64,000 bases of DNA from Anaerolineae bacterium (GCA_030432295.1 JAUIHI010000029.1:24046-88045), one strand, 5' to 3'; positions 41,205-50,228 are shown, numbered from the stretch's first letter. Program-made: numbers and translations. The notes: generated from the letters alone by a model not told the origin.

Positions 41205-42714
41205 ATCACCGTTCAACCGAATTCACAGTCATCTGCTGATCGGTGTGGCGTTGGTTCTGTGCGCCCTCTTTCTGCTGGCCCGCCAAGAAATTGGACTGGC
41301 CCAAAATCCGGCGCAGACAACAGTCACCTATCCTTCCACCGACGCCATCTTCGCCAACCCAGAGCGGGGCTTCTATCACCACACCGAGACCCACTCCAAT
41401 GCCTATAGCCCGCTGATTCTCTCCGACCTGCAAAACTACCGGCAGAACGAGAATATCAGTCTCATTCTGCGCATCTTCTACCTGGACGATTTTGTGGCTG
41501 ATCCCATCAGCCAGGACTATCTGGACGCAATGGCCGCGGACTTTGCCATCCTGCGCCAGGCCGGGCTGAAAGCGGTGGTGCGGGTGGCCTACACCAACCA
41601 GCTAACCTTTGCACCCAACACGGACTGGCCGCCCATTCCCCCCTACGGAGACGCCAGCAAAGCCCAAATGTTGGCCCACATCGACCAACTGGCCCCGATT
41701 TTACAGGCCAACGCCGATGTGATCTCCGTCGTCCAGGCTGGGCTGATCGGCATCTGGGGCGAATGGTATTATACGGATCATTTCGTGGCGGACCCTGCGG
41801 ACCCCAGCACTGTGTCGGATGATTTCTACGCTGAGCGCGGGGATGTGCTGGCCGCGCTCCTGGCCGCTTTGCCGGGACGGATGGCCCAGCTACGCACGCC
41901 CCTTTTCAAGCAGAAAATCTACGGCACAACCAGCGGTGTGGGCGGCGCGCTGCTACCGGCCAACGCCTTCGATGGCTCGGACCGGGCGCGCACAGGCCAT
42001 CACAACGACTGCTTTCTGGCCAGCGACACCGATTTTGGAACCTATAGCGATGTGGCCGAGGACAAAGCTTTTCTGGCAGGGGAGACAAAATATCTGCCTA
42101 TGGGTGGGGAGACTTGCGCCACGAATCCGCCCCGCTCCCAGTGTGACACCGCCCTGGCCGAGCTGGCCCGCTTCCATTGGAGCTATCTGAACGCCGATTA
42201 TCACCCGGATGTGCTGACCGGTTGGGAGAGCGGCGGCTGTATGGACGCGGTGAAGAAGAAACTGGGCTACCGGTTTGCCCTGGTGAAGGGCAACTATCCG
42301 GGGAGCGCAGAAGTCGGCGGGGCGATTGACATCCGCATCGATCTGCGCAACGAGGGCTGGGCCGCACCCTTCAACTCCCGCCCGGTGGAATTGGTGCTGC
42401 GCCAGCAGGGGACGGGGACGCTGCACCGGCTGCCACTGACCGCCGATCCCCGGCTGTGGCTGGCCGACGACGGCGGCTCGCATACTATCAGCCAGACCCT
42501 TTCGCTGCCGCAGGAAGTTGTACCGGGCAGCTACGACCTGTTTCTGGCCCTGCCCGATGCCGATCCGATTCTGGCGGCTCGCCCGGAGTATGCCATTCGC
42601 CTGGCAAATGGGGGCGTCTGGCAGCCGGAGAGCGGGCTGAACGATCTGCTCCACACGCTGACTGTGACCGCCGCGCCAGACTTCCGGCTCTATTTGCCGG
42701 GACTGCGTCGTTGA
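41197..42714 (+). CDS. Secreted DUF4874/DUF4832 protein
   Basis: 505 residues. A signal peptide (LLIGVALVLCALFLLARQ, then GLAQ) precedes the DUF4874 start (ANPERGFYHHTETHS) and the DUF4832 C-terminal half. Such proteins look like TIM-barrel glycoside-hydrolase relatives, with GLIGIWGEWYY as a strand-end motif bearing a possible acid. Catalytic function is not shown. The last residues are FRLYLPGLRR, the YLP-type C-terminus known in secreted Chloroflexota proteins. GGAGG lies 6 bp before the ATG at 41197, inside the end of the MOSC gene. Confidence 0.8.
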   Translation: MAKSPFNRIHSHLLIGVALVLCALFLLARQEIGLAQNPAQTTVTYPSTDAIFANPERGFYHHTETHSNAYSPLILSDLQNYRQNENISLILRIFYLDDFVADPISQDYLDAMAADFAILRQAGLKAVVRVAYTNQLTFAPNTDWPPIPPYGDASKAQMLAHIDQLAPILQANADVISVVQAGLIGIWGEWYYTDHFVADPADPSTVSDDFYAERGDVLAALLAALPGRMAQLRTPLFKQKIYGTTSGVGGALLPANAFDGSDRARTGHHNDCFLASDTDFGTYSDVAEDKAFLAGETKYLPMGGETCATNPPRSQCDTALAELARFHWSYLNADYHPDVLTGWESGGCMDAVKKKLGYRFALVKGNYPGSAEVGGAIDIRIDLRNEGWAAPFNSRPVELVLRQQGTGTLHRLPLTADPRLWLADDGGSHTISQTLSLPQEVVPGSYDLFLALPDADPILAARPEYAIRLANGGVWQPESGLNDLLHTLTVTAAPDFRLYLPGLRR

Positions 42715-42847
42715 CCCAAAAAATAGCAGGCGGCGGGTGCAGATTGGGCTGATCAATGCGGAGAAAATCTGCGCAATCTGTTATTTCTGTGCTACCCTGC
42801 GTGCCTATCTAAATCACTCTATTCAACCGCTCGACAAGGAAAACACA

Positions 42848-43324
42848 ATGTCATCTGTAACCCAATTTATCAACAGTCTGAAGCGTATCGACGGCATCAT
42901 CGCACGCAAGACCGAGGGCCTGAGCCACGAGGACAGTATGCGCCAATTGCCCTTCCCCGGCAATTGTATGAACTGGAACATCGGCCACATTCTCGTCTAC
43001 CGGATGCAATATCTGGGCGTCATCGATGGCGTAAGCAAGCCAGACCCCGCCGAGTTCGCCATCTACGGCGGCGGCTCCGAACCCCTGACCGACAGCAGCA
43101 AAGCCATCCCCCTGGACATTCTGCTGGCCCGCATCAGCGATTCCTCGGCCCAGGTGATCGCCGCGCTGGAAGCTATGCCCGCCGCGAAGCTGGCCGAAAT
43201 CCACGACGCGGAACGGGGCACAACCGTCGATGACCGTCTCTCCTTTTATCTGCTCTTCCACGAGTCCTACCACGCGGGCCAGTTGGAGATTCTCCACGAA
43301 TTGGCCCTGGCCCACAAATCCTGA
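42848..43324 (+). CDS. DinB family protein
   Basis: 158 residues. The four-helix DinB/YfiT fold is shown by NWNIGHILVYRMQYL and ESYHAGQLEIL, whose three His are the metal-binding residues. DinB-like proteins are mostly of unknown role; some are thiol transferases or stress proteins. The start ATG at 42848 follows AAGGAAAAC. The upstream spacer is a repeat with GAAAATCTGCGCAATCTG. Confidence 0.85.
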   Translation: MSSVTQFINSLKRIDGIIARKTEGLSHEDSMRQLPFPGNCMNWNIGHILVYRMQYLGVIDGVSKPDPAEFAIYGGGSEPLTDSSKAIPLDILLARISDSSAQVIAALEAMPAAKLAEIHDAERGTTVDDRLSFYLLFHESYHAGQLEILHELALAHKS

Positions 43325-43470
43325 CTGAAGATAGTACGCAGTTGAACGCTGAAAAGAATGATTGACGCAGCGATGTCCTGAGCCTGTCAAAGGGATAAAA
43401 ATCTGCGCAGATCAGTTGTTTCAGCGTTCATCTGCGTCCTCCTTTATCACTAACCATTCAAGAACACAGG
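43325..43470. repeat. Spacer of dispersed repeats
   Basis: GAATGATTGACGCAGCGATG, TGTCCTGAGCCTGTCAAAGG and ATCTGCGTCC words lie here. The GAATGATTGACGC and ATCTGCG words recur at 44790-44830 and 47885-47945. Confidence 0.7.
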
Positions 43471-43479
43471 AGAAAAATT

Positions 43480-44754
43480 GTGAAACCCCCGCTTCGTATT
43501 GCCGATGTAGAACGCATCACCCTGCGCGTGCCTTTTACGCCCCGGGTCCAGCGCTGGAACGCACTGCTTGTCTGGCAGTGGCAGATTGTGGAGATTATCC
43601 GGGTTACCACCGACGACGGCATTGTCGGCTACGGCGAGACCCTCCCCCACTACACCTGGGGCAAAGTGCCGGACGACGGCCCGGAACGGGTCAAAGGGCG
43701 CAATCCGGTCGATTTCCTGGGCGACGACAGCCTGGGCGCGGGTTTGCAGATGGCCCTCTACGATGTGGTGGGCAAGGCATTGGGTGTGCCGGTCCATCGC
43801 CTCTTCAATCTGCCCCAAATCCGGGAGTGGACACCCATCGCCTGGTGGAACACAAAAATGGGTCCCGAAGACCTGGCCGGCGAAGCCCAGGACGCGCTGG
43901 CCCAGGGCTACATCTTCCACAAATTCAAGACCCGGCCCTGGATTGATGTCTACGCCCAGGTGGAGGCCATCAGCGCGGTGACGCCGCCCCACTATCGGCT
44001 GGACCTGGACTGGAACAGTATGCTGCTCAATGTGGGAACCGCCGCGCCTGTTCTGCAAAAGCTGGATACCTACGAGCGCATATCCATCTACGAAGGGCCG
44101 ATCCTCCAGCGGGATGTGGAGGGGCTGCGGGAATTGCGGCGCAAAGTCGCGCACCCCATCGCTCTCCACTTCGGTGTGCCTCCCTTCCCCACAGCCGTGC
44201 GCGAGGCTGTCTGCGACGGCTTCGTCATCGGCGGCGGGGTGGCCAATGTCCTGCGCCAGGGCGCGCTGGCCGGGGAGTTCGAGAAGCCCTTCTGGCTGCA
44301 ACTGGTCGGCGTCGGGCTGATCACTGCGCTTTCTGCCCATCTCGGCGCGGTGCTGCCCTTTGCCCAGTGGCCCACCATCACCTGTCTGAACAACTACAGT
44401 GACAGCCTGCTCACCAATCCCTTGACCATCCAGGGTGGCTATCTGAAAGTGCCTGAAGGGCCGGGGCTGGGCGTGGAGGTCAACGAAGACGCGCTGGTTC
44501 GTTACAAAATGGAGCCGCCCTACAAACTGCCCGACGAGCGTCACATTCTGTCGGTGGTCTGGCCGGGTGGGCGCACAGTCCACTTTGCCAATATGCGGGA
44601 TCACTGCTGGCCCCACTTTATGGCAGGCAACGATCCGGCCCAGGAGCCGGGCGTGCGTCTGGAAATCCGCAACGACGACGGCTCGTCCGATTGGGCTGAC
44701 CTCTACGCCCGATTGCAAAAGGGGCCAGTGCGGGATTGGACTCCTTCGGCCTGA
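43480..44754 (+). CDS. Enolase superfamily (mandelate racemase/MLE-like) protein
   Basis: 424 residues. The capping domain includes VEIIRVTTDDGIVGYGE. The barrel shows KFKTRPW (Lys-x-Lys catalytic pair on strand 2), LDLDWN (first metal-binding Asp) and IYEGPI (second, Glu). At the third ligand site the expected acidic residue is replaced by the context ALHFGVPP, so metal binding may be altered. Members act on sugar acids (dehydratase) or lactones (cycloisomerase). The GTG start follows CAGGAG. Context of isomerase, amidohydrolase and Ldh genes points to acid-sugar catabolism. Confidence 0.85.
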   Translation: MKPPLRIADVERITLRVPFTPRVQRWNALLVWQWQIVEIIRVTTDDGIVGYGETLPHYTWGKVPDDGPERVKGRNPVDFLGDDSLGAGLQMALYDVVGKALGVPVHRLFNLPQIREWTPIAWWNTKMGPEDLAGEAQDALAQGYIFHKFKTRPWIDVYAQVEAISAVTPPHYRLDLDWNSMLLNVGTAAPVLQKLDTYERISIYEGPILQRDVEGLRELRRKVAHPIALHFGVPPFPTAVREAVCDGFVIGGGVANVLRQGALAGEFEKPFWLQLVGVGLITALSAHLGAVLPFAQWPTITCLNNYSDSLLTNPLTIQGGYLKVPEGPGLGVEVNEDALVRYKMEPPYKLPDERHILSVVWPGGRTVHFANMRDHCWPHFMAGNDPAQEPGVRLEIRNDDGSSDWADLYARLQKGPVRDWTPSA

Positions 44755-44759
44755 CCTGA

Positions 44760-44830
44760 AGATAGGACGCAGAGGTCGCAAGCGGCGCTGAAAGGAATGA
44801 TTTACGCTGATAAAATCTGCGTCCTGTTTT
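44760..44830. repeat. Dispersed GAATGATTTACGCTGATAAAAT repeat
   Basis: GGACGCAGAGGTCGC and CGCTGAAAGGAATGATTTAC and TGATAAAATCTGCGTCC match words at 43360-43440 and 47866-47945. A longer frame for the next gene would be translated from this repeat; its own start is at 44854. Confidence 0.75.
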
Positions 44831-44853
44831 TTGCTGAATGGAGACTGCCATCT

Positions 44854-45786
44854 ATGCAGACAGACGAAACTGAGTTGTTGGCCTGGTGTGCCCGTGTGCT
44901 GGGGCCGGTGGAGGTGCTCTCGGACCAAAGCCGGGAGCACCCCGGTGACCGCACGGGCGCACACAGGCTGCGCACCGACGCCGGTCTCTGCTATCTGAAA
45001 ACCCACAACGATCCGGCCCACTGGCACAACGAAGTCCACGGCTATCGGGCCTGGGCGTCGGCCTTTGGGCAGAGCGCGCCCCGTCTGCTGGCCGTGCGCG
45101 ACGAAGCCCCCCTGGCTTTGGTGGTCACAGCCCTGCCGGGACAGATTCTGGACGAATTGGAACTGCCTGCGGCCCAGGAGCGGGCAGTCTGGCGGCAGGC
45201 AGGCGCGGCCCTAGCCGTTCTCCACAAGAGCGCAACCGGAACGTTTTTCGGTCCCTGCCAGCAGGACGGTACGCCCGCTGGCCCCGCCGTCGCTGATGCG
45301 GAGGAATACATCCGCACAGAACTGGACGTCTGGCTGGGCCGGGGAGAGGCTATCGACTGCCTCACTCCGGACGAAGTGGCGGTTGTGGCCGCGGTCCGGG
45401 GCCTAGCCGCCGCCTTTGCGGGTGAGCTTCCGGTCCCCTGCCACCGGGACTACGGCCCGGCCAACTGGCTGGTGACAGAAGAGGGTGTCTGGTCGGGCGT
45501 CATCGACTTCGAGTTTTCCCAGTGGGATGTGTGGATGGCCGACTTCACCCGCTATCCCAACTGGGAGTGGATCGATCGCCCCGATCTGATCGAAGCGTTC
45601 CACACGGGCTACGGGCGCGCCTTCACCCCCGCCGAGGAGAGCCAACGGCTGGTCTGCCACGTCCTCTACGCCCTGGCCGCGGTCGTCTGGGGCCAGGAGA
45701 ACGACTATTTCGGATTTGCCGCGGAGGGGCGACGGGCGCTCGCTCTGCTTGCAAATCAAACGACACGGCGAACTGAATACCGATAA
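44854..45786 (+). CDS. APH-type phosphotransferase (choline/aminoglycoside kinase fold)
   Basis: 310 residues. Brenner-type motif VPCHRDYGPANWLV gives the catalytic Asp and the Asn; GVIDFEFSQW gives the metal-binding DF(E). LPGQILDEL and HWHNEVHGYRAW (Glu of the N-lobe) are seen. It phosphorylates a small hydroxyl compound, perhaps a sugar or aminosugar. Start at ATG 44854, because the upstream frame is repeat DNA. A second APH-type kinase is at 54249. Confidence 0.85.
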   Translation: MQTDETELLAWCARVLGPVEVLSDQSREHPGDRTGAHRLRTDAGLCYLKTHNDPAHWHNEVHGYRAWASAFGQSAPRLLAVRDEAPLALVVTALPGQILDELELPAAQERAVWRQAGAALAVLHKSATGTFFGPCQQDGTPAGPAVADAEEYIRTELDVWLGRGEAIDCLTPDEVAVVAAVRGLAAAFAGELPVPCHRDYGPANWLVTEEGVWSGVIDFEFSQWDVWMADFTRYPNWEWIDRPDLIEAFHTGYGRAFTPAEESQRLVCHVLYALAAVVWGQENDYFGFAAEGRRALALLANQTTRRTEYR

Positions 45787-45789
45787 CCA

Positions 45790-45880
45790 CGAAAACCAGA
45801 ACGCAGATTGCACAGATTGCGCAGATTTTCGCAGAAGAAATCCGTGTTCCTTCCTATCCGTGTATACAAAGCTATCTTTC
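45790..45880. repeat. Dispersed CAGATTGCGCAGATTTTCG repeat and a GTGTATACAAAG arm
   Basis: ACGCAGATTGCACAGATTGC and CGTGTTCCTTCCTATCCGTG and TATACAAAGC; the latter is half of the palindrome at 58119-58186. Confidence 0.65.
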
Positions 45881-45898
45881 ACATCAGGAGACTCATAT

Positions 45899-46705
45899 AT
45901 GAAAATCGGACTCAATTCCGGCATCTTTCCCGCCACGTGGGATCCATCCCAGAAAGTGGAGGCTACGGCCCGGGTCGGTGGTGTTGGGTTGGAGATTAAT
46001 ATCGACGCCAACCAGCTATGGACCCAACGGCTGGATAGCGCGGCCCGGACTGCGCTGCGTCGTCAGGCCCAGGACGCGGGCGTCGCCATCACTTCGCTCT
46101 GTATGAATGCCCATTGGGTCTTCAACCTGGCCAGCCCGGATGTACGCATTCGTGACCTGGGCGTCAGCCTGCTGCTGGATGCGATTGCAATGGCCGAGGA
46201 ACTGGGCGCGACGGCAGTGCTGGTTCCCGGCTGCGATCAGGACCAGTCACCCGCAGATAAGTGGGAACTCTTTCGGGATGGGGTGATGCAGGCATTGGGG
46301 CGGGCCGAGAAAAGCGGCATCGCGCTGGCCTTGGAAGGGGTGGGCAAGCCCTTCCTCTTCGACTCGGCCCTGCTGCTGCGGATGATCGACGACTGCGGCG
46401 GTTCGGACAGCCTGGGCATCTATTTGGACGTGGGCAATTCGACCCGCGGTGGGATGAACCCCGCGGCGGAGATTCGGGCCGCGGGCCAGCGTTCTGTGCT
46501 CTGTCACGTCAAAGACTGGAACCCGGCTAATGAGATGGAGCGACGGTTAGGCGCGGGCGGCGTGGACTTTCCCCGCTCCCTGGCGGCTCTGGGGGAGATC
46601 GGCTACGACGGCTATCTGCTGGTGGAACTGCCGCCGGACCCGACGGATGGGGATGCAGTCGCCCGCGAATCTGTCGAATTTATGGCGCGACTGCTACAGA
46701 GCTGA
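45899..46705 (+). CDS. Sugar phosphate isomerase/epimerase (AP endonuclease 2-like TIM barrel)
   Basis: 268 residues. MKIGLNSGIF at strand 1, GVGLEINID, TSLCMNAHWVF, ATAVLVPGC, IALALEGVG (Glu), LGIYLDVGNS (Asp) and VLCHVKDWN, YLLVELPP form a metal-binding barrel as in xylose isomerase-like enzymes. It probably epimerises or isomerises a ketose or inosose. The start has CAGGAG ~9 nt upstream. Part of the run with the amidohydrolase that follows. Confidence 0.88.
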   Translation: MKIGLNSGIFPATWDPSQKVEATARVGGVGLEINIDANQLWTQRLDSAARTALRRQAQDAGVAITSLCMNAHWVFNLASPDVRIRDLGVSLLLDAIAMAEELGATAVLVPGCDQDQSPADKWELFRDGVMQALGRAEKSGIALALEGVGKPFLFDSALLLRMIDDCGGSDSLGIYLDVGNSTRGGMNPAAEIRAAGQRSVLCHVKDWNPANEMERRLGAGGVDFPRSLAALGEIGYDGYLLVELPPDPTDGDAVARESVEFMARLLQS

Positions 46706-46721
46706 CAATAGACGCAGGACC

Positions 46722-46885
46722 AGCGCCGGTTGAGTAGGCTGAGGCAGTATCCAGCCGTATCGAAACCTAGCAGGTAGGTAGGAGAAGCTATAGATTCTCC
46801 TACCTACCCGCCGTCTGGGTTTCGATACGCCGCCACAAAGCGAGTGCAAGCCCGTGCCAGGTCTGCGGCGGCTACTCAACCGGCG
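46722..46885. repeat. MITE-like inverted-repeat element, copy 3
   Basis: AGCGCCGGTTGAGTAG at the left and CTACTCAACCGGCG at the right; inner arms GTATCGAAACCTAGC and GGGTTTCGATAC, and TAGGTAGGAGA with TCTCCTACCTA. Same family as copies 1 and 2. Confidence 0.85.
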
Positions 46886-46957
46886 ACGGCTAGACTCGTT
46901 TGTAGAATCAATAATTGTTGAGTACGTACGCCCACACCCAAACTCTGGAGATACGCT

Positions 46958-47854
46958 ATGCAACCAATCGTAGACACCCACCAACACCTGTGGGATATAG
47001 AAAAGTTCCACCTGCCTTGGCTGGCCGATGCGCCTGCCCTGGCCCGCAACTTTCTGACCAGCGACTATCTAACCGCCACTGCCGGATTGGGCGTCGTCAA
47101 AGCAGTCTATATGGAAGTGGATGTGGCCCCGGAGCAGCAGACCGCAGAAGCCGACGCGCTGATCGAACTCTGTGCTGAACCGGAGACACCGACGGTAGCC
47201 GCGGTCATCTCCGGGCGGCCTGCATCACCCGCTTTCGAGGGGTACATCCGCGCCTATGCCAGCCACCCCGCGATTGTAGGCGTGCGTCAAGTGTTGCATG
47301 TGCCCGACGCTCCCCCCGGCCTCTGTCTGACATCCCAGTACGTGGAGAATATCCGGCTGCTGGGTGAACTGGGCCTCTGCTTTGATTTGTGTATGCGTCC
47401 TGGCGAACTGGGCGATGCGGTGAAGCTGGCGGCGCTCTGCCCGGACACCCGCTTTGTGGTGGACCACTGCGGCAACGGCGACCCGTACGTCATCGCAGGC
47501 AATGACTCCCTCCCCGCCGACGATCCCTTTGCCCATAGCCGGGAGCAGTGGATGGCGGATATGGCGGCCTTGGCCGCGCTCCCCAACACCATTTGCAAAA
47601 TTTCCGGCATCATCGCCCGCGCCCGCGCCGGTTGGACGGCAGACGATCTGGCCCCGGCGGTCAATCACTGCCTGGACAGTTTCGGCTTTGGGCGGGTGGT
47701 CTTCGGCGGAGACTGGCCTGTCTGCACTCTGGGCGCGGATACTTCCTACGCGGCCTGGGTCACAGCCCTGCGCGAGATCATCGCCAATCGTACCCGCCAG
47801 GAACAGTCCGCGCTCTTCCACGACAACGCAGTCGCCTTCTACGGGCTGGTCTGA
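46958..47854 (+). CDS. Amidohydrolase family 2 (lactonase-like)
   Basis: 298 residues. IVDTHQHLWDIEKFHLPWL is the HxH motif with the L-fuconolactonase-type continuation HLW..., RFVVDHCGN gives the barrel His and VVFGGDWPVC the catalytic Asp. The nearest relatives are L-fuconolactonases and 2-pyrone-4,6-dicarboxylate lactonases, which open a lactone ring. With the Ldh, enolase-type and isomerase genes nearby, sugar-lactone breakdown is the likely role. Confidence 0.88.
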   Translation: MQPIVDTHQHLWDIEKFHLPWLADAPALARNFLTSDYLTATAGLGVVKAVYMEVDVAPEQQTAEADALIELCAEPETPTVAAVISGRPASPAFEGYIRAYASHPAIVGVRQVLHVPDAPPGLCLTSQYVENIRLLGELGLCFDLCMRPGELGDAVKLAALCPDTRFVVDHCGNGDPYVIAGNDSLPADDPFAHSREQWMADMAALAALPNTICKISGIIARARAGWTADDLAPAVNHCLDSFGFGRVVFGGDWPVCTLGADTSYAAWVTALREIIANRTRQEQSALFHDNAVAFYGLV

Positions 47855-47865
47855 CCAAAAAACAG

Positions 47866-47945
47866 GACGCTGATGGCGCTGAAAGGAATGATTGACGCTG
47901 ATAAAATCTGCGCAAATCTGTTGTTTCTGCGTAATCTGCGTCCTA
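47866..47945. repeat. Dispersed GAATGATTGACGCTGATAAAAT repeat
   Basis: GCGCTGAAAGGAATGATTG, TGATAAAATCTGCGCAAATC and AATCTGCGTCCTA repeat words seen at 43360-43440 and 44760-44830. Confidence 0.8.
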
Positions 47946-47949
47946 CTCT

Positions 47950-48567
47950 TCACCTGAATAGACCCACCAGCACAAAAACGGCAAAGCCCAACAAAACCAG
48001 AGCCGAGAAGCGATTGACCCAGCGCAGCCAGCGTTGGGTCAATCGGCCGCGCAGGAGGCTTACGCCGTTGCTCAGAACTAGCCACCACAGCCCGGAGCCG
48101 ACCAGCACCCCCAGCACCAAAAAGGCCGTGGCGTCGTAGCGGCCCGCAGCGCTGGTCGTGCCCAGCCCGGCAAAGATGGCGGCAAAGAGCACAATTGTGC
48201 CGGGGCTGGTGATGTCCACCAGAAAGCTGGAAAGATAGGTAGCCAGCAGACCCCGCCCCCGACCACTGGCCGGTGCGATTGTCGGTTCCGAACGGGCGAT
48301 GCGCAGGGCCAGATAGGCCAGATAGCCGCTGCCGAGCAGACGTAACGCCACCTGCCCGCTGCTGAAACTGTCGCCAATCGCGGCAAAGCCAAAGCCAGCA
48401 ATGGCCGCGTAGATGCCGTGGGCAGTGGTGGAGCCGAAGCCGGTCACAATTCCCCGCCACACGCCGTCGGCCAGCGTGCGTTGGATGCAGAGCACGCCGA
48501 TCGGCCCGATGGGGATAGCAATCGCCAGGCCGACGAGGATTCCGCGTAGAAAAAGGGCTGTGTTCAT
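47950..48567 (-). CDS. LysE family translocator
   Basis: 205 residues, six hydrophobic segments. GLAIAIPIGPIGVLCIQRTL is the LysE/RhtB N-terminal signature and FLVDITSPGTIVLFAAIF the second. It exports amino acids or other small metabolites. It starts 11 bp after the NADAR gene on the same strand, so they are probably co-transcribed with the CoA-transferase gene. Confidence 0.88.
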   Translation of the reverse strand: MNTALFLRGILVGLAIAIPIGPIGVLCIQRTLADGVWRGIVTGFGSTTAHGIYAAIAGFGFAAIGDSFSSGQVALRLLGSGYLAYLALRIARSEPTIAPASGRGRGLLATYLSSFLVDITSPGTIVLFAAIFAGLGTTSAAGRYDATAFLVLGVLVGSGLWWLVLSNGVSLLRGRLTQRWLRWVNRFSALVLLGFAVFVLVGLFR

Positions 48568-48577
48568 CCCCGTCCGC

Positions 48578-49036
48578 CTATTCCTGTGGATGCCCTTCGC
48601 TTCTTGACTGTAGCAGCGCCCGTACCTGCATCAAAATCTGGCCGTAGCGGTTCAGACCGGAATCGTCCGCACCGCTGCCCCAATAGAAGTCTCTGGGCGA
48701 CGCCTCCACCAATTCCTCCTCGCCGGTGGAAAGCAGCGAGGCCAGGGCGTCCGGGTTGCTCTCAAATTTGGCCAGGGTTGCCCGGTACATTACTGCCTCT
48801 TTCACCTCATCCCAATCCGGGCGGATGGGGTGTTCTTTGTCCCGTCCCATACGCCGGGCCGCCATCGGGTTGGGCGCGTTGCGAATCGCCTCGGCGTATT
48901 CGTTGCCCGCAAACTTCTGGGCCTGATAGTAGTGTTCGACAGTCGGCCAGAAGTGGCCGTCCAGTTCGAAGCCGTGGGCCGAGTGATTGGTCAATTCGTA
49001 GTAGGGGTCTTTGGAAAGATAGAAGCTGATAGGCAT
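48578..49036 (-). CDS. NADAR family protein (YbiA-like)
   Basis: 152 residues. FYLSKDPYYELTNHSAHGF, WPTVEHYYQAQKF, KEAVMYRATLAKFESNP and FYWGSGADDSGLNRYGQILM are the NADAR motifs, with the Trp and the Asn-x-Gly near the end. NADAR enzymes cleave N-glycosidic bonds of ADP-ribosylated nucleobases and repair riboflavin intermediates. Start at 49036; the frame upstream overlaps the CoA-transferase gene and is not used. It is 4 bp downstream of that gene. Confidence 0.88.
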   Translation of the reverse strand: MPISFYLSKDPYYELTNHSAHGFELDGHFWPTVEHYYQAQKFAGNEYAEAIRNAPNPMAARRMGRDKEHPIRPDWDEVKEAVMYRATLAKFESNPDALASLLSTGEEELVEASPRDFYWGSGADDSGLNRYGQILMQVRALLQSRSEGHPQE

Positions 49037-49040
49037 TGGA

Positions 49041-50207
49041 TCAGTTCCCTTGCGTCTGGACCGGGGCGGAATCAATTCCCAACTCAGCCAGAATCCGTTC
49101 TGTATGGCTGCCCACCGGGGGAATGGGAGCGAAGCGGGGGATGACGCCTGCAATCTCCGCGGCGGGGAAGAGCGCGGGCAGAGGCGTGTGGGCCTGGCTT
49201 TCTACCGTTGCCACCCGCCCCCGTTCGGTGAGTTGGGGGTGTTGCCAGAATTCGGCCACATCCCGCACTTCGCCGTTGGCAATCTGGGCTGCGTCCAGCC
49301 GTTCAACGGCCTGGGCCAGGGTGAGTGTGGCAAAGACCCGCTCGATCACTTCGTGTAGCGAAGGTCGATTGGTGATGCGGTCCGCGTTTGTGGCAAAGTC
49401 AGGATGGAAGGCCATCTCTGGCTGCTCCAACACTTGTGCGCAGAAGCGCTCCCACTCCGGCTGGTTTTGAATGCTGAAGAGAATCACCCGTCCGTCGCCG
49501 GTGGGGAAGGGGCCGTAGGGGGCGATAGCCGCGTGGCTGGCGCCCGCGCGGGGCAGACGGGCATCGCCCAGGCTGTAGTAGGCGGGGAAGCCCATCCATT
49601 CGCATAGTGAATCGAAGAGGGAAACGTTGACGACTGTGCCTTGGCCGGTCTGTGCCCGCATGAGCAGCGCGGTCTGGATGCCCGCAAATGCGTACATTCC
49701 GCCCGCCAGGTCCGCCACGGGGATGCCCGCTTTACTGGGCGTCTCCTCGGTCCCTGTCACCGACAGCACGCCGGTCTCGGCCTGGATGAGCAGGTCGTAG
49801 GCCTTCTTCTCCCGATAGGGGCCGTCCTGTCCATAGCCACTGATGTTGCAGACGATCAGTTTCGGGTAGTCAGCGCGCAGCCGGTCGCTGGCAAAGCCCA
49901 GCCGTTCCACCGCGCCCGGGGCCAGATTCTGGATAAAGACATCGGCCCGGCTGATCAGCTTCTCCAGAATCTCTTTGCCTTTCGCACTTTTTACATCGAG
50001 CTCAATCGATTCCTTTGAGCGGTTAACCCAGACAAAATGGCTGCACAGGCCGTGGCTGGCCGTGTCGTAGTGGCGGGAGAAATCCCCCACGCCAGGACGC
50101 TCAATTTTGATGATCCGTGCGCCCAGATCGGCCAGTTGGCGTGTGGCAAAAGGCGCAGCGATGGCCTGTTCCAGGGCGACGACGGTGAGATGGGATAGGG
50201 GAAGCAT
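49041..50207 (-). CDS. CaiB/BaiF family (family III) CoA-transferase
   Basis: 388 residues. LTVVALEQAIAAPFATRQLADLGA at the start, IKIERPGVGDFSR, SKESIELDVKSAKG and VCNISGYGQDGPY are family motifs; the catalytic Asp lies in KAGIPVADLAGGMYAFAG. It moves CoA between carboxylic acids via a mixed anhydride. The start at 50207 has AGGAG ~8 nt upstream; the same frame continues upstream only into the decayed acyl-CoA dehydrogenase. Followed by NADAR and LysE. Confidence 0.93.
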   Translation of the reverse strand: MLPLSHLTVVALEQAIAAPFATRQLADLGARIIKIERPGVGDFSRHYDTASHGLCSHFVWVNRSKESIELDVKSAKGKEILEKLISRADVFIQNLAPGAVERLGFASDRLRADYPKLIVCNISGYGQDGPYREKKAYDLLIQAETGVLSVTGTEETPSKAGIPVADLAGGMYAFAGIQTALLMRAQTGQGTVVNVSLFDSLCEWMGFPAYYSLGDARLPRAGASHAAIAPYGPFPTGDGRVILFSIQNQPEWERFCAQVLEQPEMAFHPDFATNADRITNRPSLHEVIERVFATLTLAQAVERLDAAQIANGEVRDVAEFWQHPQLTERGRVATVESQAHTPLPALFPAAEIAGVIPRFAPIPPVGSHTERILAELGIDSAPVQTQGN

Positions 50208-50228
50208 TGAGAACTCCTGACAGGGTGA

